11,263 nt of DNA from an uncultured Clostridia bacterium. Lineage in GTDB: Bacteria > Bacillota > Clostridia > Christensenellales > UBA1242. A model generated the notes under the pieces. That model had not been told where the DNA came from. It did no database searches and saw only the letters and a program-made list of their open reading frames with translations. Positions 1-5,957 of the stretch are shown here, piece by piece. Within the stretch, counting starts at the first letter, position 1, and each line of letters opens with the position of its first letter. The translations under genes and the position numbers were made by a program. The stretch is taken from assembly GCA_947631875.1 (NCBI GenBank), contig CANRMV010000027.1, forward strand, positions 1 to 11,263, written 5' to 3'.

Positions 1-988
1 GTGCGGTATTTTTATAGGTTGTCGTGTTTCTTCCAAGATAGCCAATCAAAGCGTTTCCAAGCACTTTATTATAGGACGCAATGCGCGAGTTGTGTTCAAG
101 TTGCTTTCCTTGAATGACAGTGCGCGTCAAAAATGTTGCAAGTTGACTCTTGCGCGTTTTGAAGGCTTCAATTTTTTTTATTTTGATATTGGCATTATAA
201 TTCTTTTTGAATGTGTCAAATAGCCTTTCAGTGAGCACACATTGGCCCATACTTGAAACATTCATGAAATCAATGCCGTCCGCTTTCAAACTGCAATTAT
301 AATATGAAAATTTAATTATTTTAAAATAACTTTTTGGCACATCTTCTAAGTTTTCAAAATAAAATGGCGCACCAGTTGGCAAATCATTAAATGCGCTTGC
401 TGGATATGCTCCCGAAACATCATATTCAATCAGATTGTTGAAATTGCCACTTTTGACAAATTGAAAGCCATAAACATTCTTTTTTGCTTCCAAAAGCAAA
501 TCGTCATACTCAAAAATTGGAAAGTCTTCGCGTATTAAATTATAGTTTGCGTTCTCATGTTGTGGCTTTTGTGTGAAAATTGTGTTTAAAAATTCTTTGT
601 AAGCGTCAGCACCAAGTGACATCTTATCATGACCGTGCTGGCGTGCATATTCAATTAAAATTTCATTGTTGGCGTTGTTGGCATAGTCAAAATCAACGCC
701 AAATTTTGTTTTGAAATTCACAAAGAAAATATTTTTTCCATTAAAGGCCACCTTCACATTGGCACATTTTCCATTTTTGTAGGAATATTCAAAATCAATG
801 TCGTTGTCCAACAAAAATTTAAGCAAATAAGCATACAGAATGTTTAAATCGTCCACAAAATATGTGGCATCTTCACTCACGCTCAAAATCTTCCCAAAAT
901 GAGTTTTTTTGCCTGCAATTTCCAAATATTTGAGTTCATACTCATTATCTTTGTTCAATTCAAAGTGGGTTCTCAAAATTGCTTGCAT
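1..988 (-). CDS. Protein-primed family B DNA polymerase, N-terminal 329 residues (3' end outside window)
   Basis: Likely replicates the linear phage genome from a terminal-protein primer, as phi29 gp2 does. Seen: motif A at about residues 188-196 (EYDVSGAYP; D190 would bind metal, Y195 is the usual steric-gate Tyr), followed by LPTGAPFYFE, matching phi29 LPYGEPIVFE; motif B at 308-316 (KVLGNALIG), matching phi29 KLMLNSLYG but with Ser to Ala and Tyr to Ile. Residues 123-138 (MSLGADAYKEFLNTIF) resemble the phi29 stretch MTAGSDSLKGFKDII. The ATG at 988 has an AGGAG site that overlaps the upstream gene's stop codon, so the start is secure. Motif A lies about 60 residues nearer the N-terminus than in phi29 and no exonuclease motifs are evident. 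Motif C (DTD) would lie beyond the left edge. The family is confident; loss of proofreading is inference. Confidence 0.88.
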   Translation of the reverse strand, partial: MQAILRTHFELNKDNEYELKYLEIAGKKTHFGKILSVSEDATYFVDDLNILYAYLLKFLLDNDIDFEYSYKNGKCANVKVAFNGKNIFFVNFKTKFGVDFDYANNANNEILIEYARQHGHDKMSLGADAYKEFLNTIFTQKPQHENANYNLIREDFPIFEYDDLLLEAKKNVYGFQFVKSGNFNNLIEYDVSGAYPASAFNDLPTGAPFYFENLEDVPKSYFKIIKFSYYNCSLKADGIDFMNVSSMGQCVLTERLFDTFKKNYNANIKIKKIEAFKTRKSQLATFLTRTVIQGKQLEHNSRIASYNKVLGNALIGYLGRNTTTYKNTA

Positions 989-997
989 TTTTTACTC

Positions 998-1648
998 CTA
1001 ACTCATGAAATTCTTTTTGCCTTTCGCAATTAAAGCATCAAACGATTGAAGATTACTCTCTCTTACATATGCCCACGCTTCTGGCATTGTCAATTGACGG
1101 CCTGCATTATTACTTGCCCATGCTCTAACGGGCTCATATCTTCCGCCCATAGTTGCGGGGTCTTGATATCTTCGCGAAAGAAAGAATGCTTGTCTTTCGC
1201 GTGGCGTCATTTGTCGCAAGCGTTGTTTTAATCGTTCATTGCTGGCGCGCACATTTGCACTTTCATTCTTTGCGAAATAATCAAGTTGTGAAAAATATTC
1301 TTCTGTCAGTTGCTTTTCGAGCGCTCGACCATACACACGTTCTTGTTTGCTTGCAAGTTCGCGTGCCGTCCTTAAATTTTGTTTGAGTTCCTTCAATGTT
1401 TCATAGTTGATGCTTTGTCCCTCTTGCAAATCAACCAGCACGTCTTTGGCACTTTCCATTACCTTTGACCACTCTGTTTCACTCCCAAAAGTTGCTATAT
1501 CACGAACACCAGAAGAGCCTTTGGCAAGTTCACGCAAGCGTGCGTGTGCTTTTTTGCCATACTCAAAAACCAAATCATGAAGTTCTTTCTCTGGGTCAAT
1601 AGATAAAGGACGGCCACGCCGTCCCGACCTAATTTCTAATTTTGCCAT
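998..1648 (-). CDS. Candidate genome terminal protein (primer for protein-primed replication)
   Basis: A 216-residue basic, mostly helical protein encoded directly before the DNA polymerase, the place of the terminal protein gene (gene 3) next to gene 2 in phi29, where the protein has 266 residues. The N-terminus is strongly basic with an AT-hook-like RRGRP at residues 10-14; phi29 terminal protein also starts with a basic DNA-binding segment. A long charged helical region (about 65-150) could be the part that docks on the polymerase, and a short aromatic C-terminal part follows. I cannot identify the priming Ser, Thr or Tyr. The open frame extends upstream to a TTG at 1675, but the ATG at 1648 is preceded by GGAG at ten bases, so I use that. 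It overlaps the upstream gene by 20 bases. The assignment rests on position and composition, not on sequence match. Confidence 0.55.
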   Translation of the reverse strand: MAKLEIRSGRRGRPLSIDPEKELHDLVFEYGKKAHARLRELAKGSSGVRDIATFGSETEWSKVMESAKDVLVDLQEGQSINYETLKELKQNLRTARELASKQERVYGRALEKQLTEEYFSQLDYFAKNESANVRASNERLKQRLRQMTPRERQAFFLSRRYQDPATMGGRYEPVRAWASNNAGRQLTMPEAWAYVRESNLQSFDALIAKGKKNFMS

Positions 1649-2087
1649 AACCGCCACGCTCCATAATATATTCAATTTTGCTTCTTATAAACTCATTGCG
1701 CATTTCTTTTATGGCTCGATTTGCCCATTCAACATCTCCTGCTTCAAATACAGCACGAATGGTCTTGCCAGACCATTTGCCACCGAATGGGTCTTTGTTT
1801 ATTGTTGTGTCAAGATAGTTTTCAAATTCGATGTCACCGCGTGGCATAGCATTTGAAGGAAATGTTTTTGGCGCATTTTCTTCTTCTAAGCGTGAAATAT
1901 ATTCACATAAAAAAGTGTCTTCTAATTCATTTTTGTCTTCGCCGTTTTCATTGTAACCAAAAAATTGCTTTATTCCAAGTGGCACAATTTGTAGAATTAT
2001 TGTTTTGTCATTTTCATGCTCCAAAAGCCTAAAAATAGGGCCTGTAACAATTTTTGAATTTGCATTCATTCTTTTAAAGTTTTCCAT
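1629..2087 (-). CDS. Hypothetical 152-residue protein of the replication block
   Basis: Not recognised. The start is well supported by AAAGGAG nine bases before the ATG. The N-terminal half (about residues 10-60) is rich in beta-forming residues and ends in a charged stretch. The C-terminal third (about 105-150) contains KWSGKTIRAVF followed by an apparently amphipathic helix with many Arg and Lys, ending GGYGKIRN. In phi29 the genes before the terminal protein encode a transcription regulator (p4), a single-stranded DNA-binding protein (p5) and a double-stranded DNA-binding protein (p6), so a DNA-binding or replication-accessory role is reasonable from context only. It does not contain the DxE of a proofreading exonuclease, so it does not obviously replace the missing polymerase domain. 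Its last 20 bases overlap the candidate terminal protein gene, suggesting translational coupling. Confidence 0.75.
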   Translation of the reverse strand: MENFKRMNANSKIVTGPIFRLLEHENDKTIILQIVPLGIKQFFGYNENGEDKNELEDTFLCEYISRLEEENAPKTFPSNAMPRGDIEFENYLDTTINKDPFGGKWSGKTIRAVFEAGDVEWANRAIKEMRNEFIRSKIEYIMERGGYGKIRN

Positions 2088-2093
2088 TGTTTT

Positions 2094-2291
2094 TTACTCC
2101 TTTTTTAATTTAAAATTCAACATTGAAAGCATGGCCTCAATATTGGCCAAATCTTCCATGATTTCTTCGCTAGTTTCTTGCATTTCGGCATCTTCTTCAA
2201 AAGCGTCAATCAAATCTTGCGTAGTGAATTGCGCATCACCAACAAGGCTGTCAATTTCGTCAATCATTTCTTGAATTTTTTCTTTATCCAT
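2094..2291 (-). CDS. Small acidic helical protein (65 aa), unknown function
   Basis: Starts at ATG 2291 with GGGGGAAGCA just upstream; a longer open frame reaching 2414 is mostly out-of-frame sequence of the neighbouring 54-residue gene and has no comparable start site. The protein is strongly acidic (many Glu and Asp, including FEEDAEMQETSEEIMEDL at about residues 31-48) and looks entirely helical, ending in a basic KLKKE tail. Small acidic phage proteins include DNA mimics, anti-restriction factors and regulators, but no motif here decides between them. It overlaps the previous gene by eight bases (ATGGATAA) and is followed seven bases later by the 152-residue gene, so it belongs to one operon with the terminal protein and polymerase. 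Confidence 0.7.
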   Translation of the reverse strand: MDKEKIQEMIDEIDSLVGDAQFTTQDLIDAFEEDAEMQETSEEIMEDLANIEAMLSMLNFKLKKE

Positions 2292-2448
2292 TGCTTGCTT
2301 CCCCCTTTGTGTAAGATTTTGCCAACCTATCCACCGCTTTTTGCACATCTTTGCGAACTTCTTCGCTTTCTTTGGCGAGTTTTTCGCCTTGTGCAACATA
2401 AAAATCAATGTCATGTTGCACCATTTTGTTGAATTGTTCTTTTGTCAT
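2284..2448 (-). CDS. Small helical protein (54 aa), unknown function
   Basis: Supported by an excellent ribosome binding site, AAGGAG six bases before ATG 2448, and by an eight-base overlap with the next start. The product begins MTKEQFNKMVQHDID and continues with alternating charge (KLAKESEEVRKDVQKAVDRL, about residues 24-43), which would form one amphipathic or coiled-coil helix, and ends GEASNG. I recognise no family. Its place at the head of the replication block suggests an early function such as a regulator, a DNA-binding accessory or a host-takeover peptide; this is inference from position only. Confidence 0.72.
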   Translation of the reverse strand: MTKEQFNKMVQHDIDFYVAQGEKLAKESEEVRKDVQKAVDRLAKSYTKGEASNG

Positions 2449-2495
2449 TTTTTACTCCTTTTTTTGCGTTCCGTCACGCGTTTTTGCTTCCCCCG

Positions 2496-2672
2496 TCAGA
2501 TTTCTAAAATTTTAATGTTTTCCAAGTCTTTAATTTCGAATGTTTCTCTTGCATTATAACCTGAATTTACATAGTGAAAGATTATGAATTGTTCGTCACG
2601 TGTTATTCCCCAAACGTTTTCAATCACCTTTATCTCGTCCAACATTCCTTTCAATTCAACTTCAATGGTCAT
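2496..2672 (-). CDS. Small protein (58 aa), first gene of the replication block
   Basis: An ATG at 2672 follows a GGGGG site four bases upstream and opens a frame of 58 codons ending in TGA. The product starts MTIEVELKGMLDEIKVIENV and ends EIKDLENIKILEI, with the aromatic stretch FIIFHYVNSGYN at about residues 29-40. The alternating hydrophobic pattern suggests a small mixed alpha-beta fold. Not recognised. It is the first gene after the candidate structured RNA at 2688-2817 and its terminator-like hairpin, so it would be the first to be affected if that hairpin controls transcription. A 47-base gap separates it from the 54-residue gene. Confidence 0.65.
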   Translation of the reverse strand: MTIEVELKGMLDEIKVIENVWGITRDEQFIIFHYVNSGYNARETFEIKDLENIKILEI

Positions 2673-2687
2673 ATTTCCCCCTTTTAA

Positions 2688-2817
2688 ATCAAAAAAGCGG
2701 TTTCACACTCGCACTGTGAAAACCGCTCTTTCTTCTTTTGGAAGATTTTTGAGTTTGGTGTTATTGACTTTTCCTTGTCAAAAAGCAGTGCGAGTGCTTT
2801 TTTCTCTCTTTCTTGAT
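2688..2817 (-). ncRNA. Candidate prohead RNA (pRNA) with complementary 7-nt hairpin loops, or attenuator leader
   Basis: The predicted transcript starts at A2817, seven bases after the -10 box. Its first eight bases (2817-2810) can pair with 2695-2688, with one G-U pair, closing the molecule from +1. Inside lie hairpin A (stem 2780-2787 with 2795-2802, 8 bp, loop CUCGCAC), hairpin B (2764-2768 with 2777-2781, sharing two bases with A), hairpin C (2731-2735 with 2741-2745) and hairpin D (2697-2707 with 2715-2726 plus A2727-U2696, one bulged U, loop GUGCGAG). The loops of A and D are perfectly complementary over all seven bases. phi29 pRNA has paired ends and two arms whose loops pair between molecules to form the ring that holds the gp16 ATPase; this phage encodes a gp16-like ATPase. 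The AT-rich closing helix is the weakest part. Alternative: an attenuator in which 2786-2796 pairs with 2706-2716. Confidence 0.5.
2691..2728 (-). terminator. Strong terminator-like hairpin between promoter and first gene of the replication block
   Basis: On the minus strand a 12-bp stem (AGCGG...CACA with TGTG...CCGCT, one bulged U) with a seven-base loop is followed directly by six T residues (2696-2691). This is the form of an intrinsic terminator. It lies after the promoter at 2824-2852 and before the first gene at 2672, so full termination would silence the replication genes. It must be leaky, conditional, or mainly define the 3' end of the RNA at 2688-2817. The same U-run is also needed for that RNA's closing helix. 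Confidence 0.6.
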
Positions 2818-2823
2818 ATCTAT

Positions 2824-2852
2824 ATTTTACCACATTGAAAAAAAAATTGCAA
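2824..2852 (-). promoter_or_regulatory. Promoter of the replication block (shared phage promoter design)
   Basis: The -35 box is TTGCAA (2852-2847), the spacer is 17 bases and the -10 box is TAAAAT (2829-2824) preceded by TGG, an extended -10. The spacer is T9 followed by CAATGTGG. The promoter at 10096-10124 has the same spacing, the same T9 and CAAAGTGG, and both continue with ATAG within a few bases of the -10 box. Two independent copies in front of the two gene blocks make this convincing. Predicted +1 is A2817. Confidence 0.75.
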
Positions 2853-2883
2853 GCATTTTTTTAAAAAATCTGCAATTTTTTTT
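2838..2883 (-). terminator. Intrinsic terminator after the collagen-like fibre gene
   Basis: Eight bases past the fibre stop codon, a 13-bp stem pairs AAAAAAAATTGCA (minus strand, 2883-2871) with its complement at 2851-2839. The loop is 19 bases and itself contains a T6-A6 run. The 3' arm ends in the T9 tract. The stem has only two G-C pairs, so strength is uncertain. Its 3' arm contains most of the -35 box of the following promoter. Confidence 0.5.
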
Positions 2884-2890
2884 ATTTTTT

Positions 2891-4366
2891 TTAAATTTCT
2901 CTGATGCTATCTGAAAAAGTTATGGTATTATTCCCAAGATTTAAGCCATGTCGCATGTAGTTTGTTTTCGCATTAGGTTCCCATGCAAAAAATGGCAATA
3001 AATTTGATTGAAGAACAAAACTTGAAAACATAATAACAACAGGCAAAATAAATGAGTCATCATAGGTTATATCCAAGCCCGAAACTGTCAAATAAGAAAC
3101 TGTGCCTGCAAGCGAGCCAGGTGTAAAAGCATTTAAAACATCTTTAAACTTTTCAACCGTGTCAATTTTTTCGCTGCTTTTTGTCACAAGTCTAATAAGC
3201 ACATGACCACTTAAAACATGACCACCGCCATCAGCCTCAAAATCGGAAACATTCAAATCAACAATATGTTCATACAAAACACTTCCACCACCTGCTGGGC
3301 CTGCTGGGCCTTGTGGTCCACGCTCACCTTGTGGGCCCGCTGGGCCTTCTGGACAAAGAATGTCACCAGCAAAAATAGTTGTGCCATCTGTCATTTCAAC
3401 ATTAATATGATAATATATACCTGCTTGCGTTTGTTGATTTGGGTCAACTTTAATGTCTTTAATTCCACGCCCTTCTGGGCCCATTGGGCCCGCTGGGCCA
3501 GCATCACCTTGCGCGCCCGCTGGGCCCTGCTCACCACGTGGACCTTCCAAGCCTTGCGGGCCTTGTGGACCAACTGCGCCTGTTGCCCCAACTGGACCTT
3601 GTTCGCCCGCTGGGCCTTCTGGGCCCGATGGACCAACTACGCCTTGTGGGCCTTCTGGACCACGCTCACCTTGTGGGCCTTGAAGCGTTCCTTGATTTTC
3701 CCAAGATTTTTTTATGCCGTCCCATACATAAACAGGTCTTGGAAGTGTTGAGCCTACAAAATATGCTTCGCCCGCTTTTGGACTAGGAACAGCAAGTTGA
3801 AGTTCATCAAGGCTGTCAAAAGTTCCAATAACAGTAAAATCATTTCCGTTTGTGCCCGCTGGGCCCTGCAAACCTTGTGGTCCACGAACACCTTGTGGAC
3901 CTTCTGGACCACGCTCACCTTGTGGGCCACGCTCGCCTTGTGCGCCTGTTGCACCTGTTGCACCTTGTGGGCCCTGCAAACCTTGTGGGCCACGCTCACC
4001 TTGTGGGCCCGCTGGGCCCTGCTCACCACGTGGACCTTCTGGTCCGCGTGCACCTTGCGCGCCTGTTGTGCCTGTTGCGCCTTGTGGCCCTTGCTCACCT
4101 TTCAAACTTGCCCAAAATTTTAAATATACGACATCATCAATGACATTTACAATTTCAAATAACAAGCCGTTTGATGATAGAAGCCAGCCAGAAGTGATGC
4201 CTTGTGGAATTGTTGTCAAGTCGCGGTTGATTGTTGTAGTTGTATTATTGATTGTTGATTGTGTGCTGAACGCTTCTTGAATATATTTTGCTAAGATTTT
4301 TATATTATCAGCGTTTTCTTGCACTTGTTGTGGTAAAGAATTTTTTGTTTCATTTGTTATAATCAT
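2891..4366 (-). CDS. Collagen-like fibre or appendage protein (491 aa)
   Basis: A virion fibre, likely a trimer, that follows the lower collar gene where phi29 has its appendage gene 12. Residues 1-89 form a non-repetitive head, probably the attachment end. Collagen Gly-X-Y blocks follow: 90-174 (28 triplets in unbroken phase), 230-300 (about 23) and 341-361 (about seven). Between blocks 1 and 2, residues 177-226 form a small domain with [17 protein letters not shown] and SWENQG, a module common in phage tail-fibre proteins. Between 2 and 3 is a short IKVDP...[10 protein letters not shown] module. Residues 362-491 form a unique C-terminal domain, probably for trimerisation or receptor binding. 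The start overlaps the previous stop as ATGA and has GGGGGG upstream. The repeat part is far richer in G+C than its neighbours because of Gly and Pro codons. Confidence 0.9.
   Translation of the reverse strand: MIITNETKNSLPQQVQENADNIKILAKYIQEAFSTQSTINNTTTTINRDLTTIPQGITSGWLLSSNGLLFEIVNVIDDVVYLKFWASLKGEQGPQGATGTTGAQGARGPEGPRGEQGPAGPQGERGPQGLQGPQGATGATGAQGERGPQGERGPEGPQGVRGPQGLQGPAGTNGNDFTVIGTFDSLDELQLAVPSPKAGEAYFVGSTLPRPVYVWDGIKKSWENQGTLQGPQGERGPEGPQGVVGPSGPEGPAGEQGPVGATGAVGPQGPQGLEGPRGEQGPAGAQGDAGPAGPMGPEGRGIKDIKVDPNQQTQAGIYYHINVEMTDGTTIFAGDILCPEGPAGPQGERGPQGPAGPAGGGSVLYEHIVDLNVSDFEADGGGHVLSGHVLIRLVTKSSEKIDTVEKFKDVLNAFTPGSLAGTVSYLTVSGLDITYDDSFILPVVIMFSSFVLQSNLLPFFAWEPNAKTNYMRHGLNLGNNTITFSDSIREI
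3515..3547. repeat. 33-bp exact direct repeat inside the fibre gene, copy 1
   Basis: This stretch, beginning GCCCGCTGGG on the plus strand, is identical to 4007-4039. It encodes Gly-X-Y sequence around [10 protein letters not shown] in collagen block 2. The copies are 492 bp (164 codons) apart, so recombination between them would delete or duplicate in frame. Confidence 0.9.
4007..4039. repeat. 33-bp exact direct repeat inside the fibre gene, copy 2
   Basis: Identical over 33 bases to 3515-3547; this copy lies in collagen block 1 and also encodes [10 protein letters not shown]. Many shorter imperfect repeats of the same codons surround both copies. Confidence 0.9.
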
Positions 4367-4908
4367 TGAAATTTCCCCCCTTTGAAAATAAAGATTTCAT
4401 TTGGAATGATTGTTTTAAAAAGCCCAGAGCACGCAAGTAGAATTTCACCAATCATTTTGTTGGGCATGGCCCGTAAGGCCTGCACATAGCCCAATAACTT
4501 GCCATTTGAGGCTATTGAATAAACTTGCGAGCCGACATAATCAAACGGCTTCAATGGGTCAACTGGCGCACTGTTTGGATTGTTTGCTGAGTTCGACAAT
4601 GCCGTGCTCACTTGCAATGCTTCGTCAGCGGTCAGTTCATGCAATTTTTTCATATATTCAATTTGCTTCTTGTATTTATCAAATTCGTCTTCAAGAATAT
4701 TTGCCAAAGCGCATTTGAAGTCATCAATGGTGTCATATTGCACATTGCTGTTATGATATTTTCTGAACATGATTTTAAAAATATATTCAGCAAAAATTCT
4801 GTTTTCAGCATTGTCCATGTCAGCCACTTCATACTCTCTCATGAAGTCCACAAACTCGCTTTTGTTGGAAAAAATTTCTTTGAAATAAAATGTCAAGGCT
4901 GTATTCAT
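4363..4908 (-). CDS. Lower collar / connector protein, phi29 gp11-like (short, 181 aa)
   Basis: Expected to sit below the portal and join the head to the tail knob. The clearest sign is residues 45-64 ([20 protein letters not shown]), which resembles the conserved gp11 stretch with FYNRYYNREI and FETFGLF. A charged helical section with [19 protein letters not shown] follows, and a C-terminal part (about 120-181) contains [15 protein letters not shown] and [15 protein letters not shown]. Its place directly after the portal, and before the fibre, is the phi29 order 10-11-12. phi29 gp11 has 293 residues, so this is a reduced version. It overlaps both neighbours by four bases (ATGA at each end). 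The SD site AAAGGCGGTG is distant, so it is probably translated by coupling to the portal gene. Confidence 0.72.
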   Translation of the reverse strand: MNTALTFYFKEIFSNKSEFVDFMREYEVADMDNAENRIFAEYIFKIMFRKYHNSNVQYDTIDDFKCALANILEDEFDKYKKQIEYMKKLHELTADEALQVSTALSNSANNPNSAPVDPLKPFDYVGSQVYSIASNGKLLGYVQALRAMPNKMIGEILLACSGLFKTIIPNEIFIFKGGKFQ

Positions 4909-5957
4909 TCTTCATCACCGCCTTTCTCTTCATTCTCAGGCATTCCCCATAGCATTTCATCTTGCTGTGCATCTCGATTGATTTCAACTGTGATTTTGTT
5001 TAAAATTTCATTATATTCTGGATATATAATTTTCATGCGGTCAATGAAAAGTTGACGCATTTTCAGACCAGCGTCAAGCACTAACTGTGTTTGTGTTTGG
5101 TCACCTTGAAGTTCGCCAGTGATTTTGCGTTCTTTTTTTTCAAACGCTCCGCCATTTGTGATGCCAAGTGCCATGCAACGAATTGAGTTCACACTTTGCC
5201 ATGTTTCAAAAAGTGATTGCGTTTCGCTGTCAACATTGCCCTGCATTGGCTGACCTTGTTGTTCTGTGTTCATTGAAGGCTTTCGCACCATAATCACGAA
5301 TGGGTCCGTGCTTCCATATGCTTCGCGCAAATCACTTTTCATTTGATTTGCTTGGCCTTCATCATCGACATACCATACCATTTTTTTGTCAATATTGCGT
5401 AAATTGTTTTTTATACGCCCGAGCAAATCGCATTGGAAATCAATCAAGTCTTTATTTAAAACTGCACGCGCTTGCATTGCTGTTTGGCTAAAAGTTGTTG
5501 GAATGCGGTCATATAGAAGAACGGCTTTTGCATCTTTATTGACCATTCCCATGCGATTTGAAATAAGTGGAAGTCCTTGATTAAATTCTTTTTGAACTGC
5601 ACTAACCAAATCACCATTTGCCGTTACTGGCAAAATTGCATTGCTTTGACCATATACATTAACACCTTGCTGTTGAGCATAAGGTAAAATGTAAAGAGTT
5701 CCACCAAAGAAGAAGCCAGCCAAGATTGCTTTATAATACAGCATACTTTCTATTTGCATTCCAGAAAGATTTTCGGGCAAACCATTCCATTTATATCTAT
5801 TGCAAGCCTGTTGTGCGTCCAAATCAGCAAGAACAGAACTAAATTCATCACCTAACACTTCTGGCTTATTATAATTGAAAGCAAGACGTGATATAGTTTC
5901 CAATCGCACGCCAAGATGTTCGAGTTGATTTTGAAGCCTTAAAAGTTTTTTACTCAT
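4905..5957 (-). CDS. Portal (upper collar) protein, phi29 gp10-like
   Basis: Forms the ring at the packaging vertex through which DNA enters and leaves the head, and to which the pRNA-ATPase motor and the collar attach. Residues 251-285 (ETWQSVNSIRCMALGI, then FEKKERKITGELQGD) match the phi29 gp10 region with WNEMMTFLGI, then LEKKERMVTDEV, in both sequence and position. An N-terminal helical part is followed by a hydrophobic stretch at about 72-93 (MLYYKAILAGFFFGGTLYIL) in the place of the gp10 wing region. Length is 350 residues against 309 in phi29; part of the excess is a Gln- and Asn-rich loop at about 230-245 and an acidic tail. Start ATG 5957 has AAAGGTGG seven bases upstream and overlaps the tail knob gene by eight bases. 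Confidence 0.88.
   Translation of the reverse strand: MSKKLLRLQNQLEHLGVRLETISRLAFNYNKPEVLGDEFSSVLADLDAQQACNRYKWNGLPENLSGMQIESMLYYKAILAGFFFGGTLYILPYAQQQGVNVYGQSNAILPVTANGDLVSAVQKEFNQGLPLISNRMGMVNKDAKAVLLYDRIPTTFSQTAMQARAVLNKDLIDFQCDLLGRIKNNLRNIDKKMVWYVDDEGQANQMKSDLREAYGSTDPFVIMVRKPSMNTEQQGQPMQGNVDSETQSLFETWQSVNSIRCMALGITNGGAFEKKERKITGELQGDQTQTQLVLDAGLKMRQLFIDRMKIIYPEYNEILNKITVEINRDAQQDEMLWGMPENEEKGGDEE

Noticed and set aside
1629..2087. Separate exonuclease gene replacing the polymerase's missing domain
   Set aside because: No DxE, N..FD or YxxxD motifs of a DEDD exonuclease are visible in this protein.
2094..2414. A 106-residue reading of the small acidic gene with a longer N-terminus
   Set aside because: The extra N-terminal part is the neighbouring 54-residue gene read in another frame; ATG 2291 has the good ribosome site and an overlap with that gene's stop.
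3453..4280. Long plus-strand frames rich in Pro and Gly opposite the fibre gene
   Set aside because: These are the antisense image of the Gly-X-Y codons; they lack ribosome sites and the fibre protein on the minus strand is clearly real.
2891..4366. CRISPR-like or tandem repeat array
   Set aside because: The repetition is of Gly-X-Y codons inside one open frame; there are no constant repeats with unique spacers of equal length.
4363..4366. Recoded TGA (mycoplasma code), suggested by the AT-rich, P1-like character
   Set aside because: TGA serves as the stop in ATGA overlaps at 4363 and 4905 and in other genes, and long genes use TGG for Trp without in-frame TGA.
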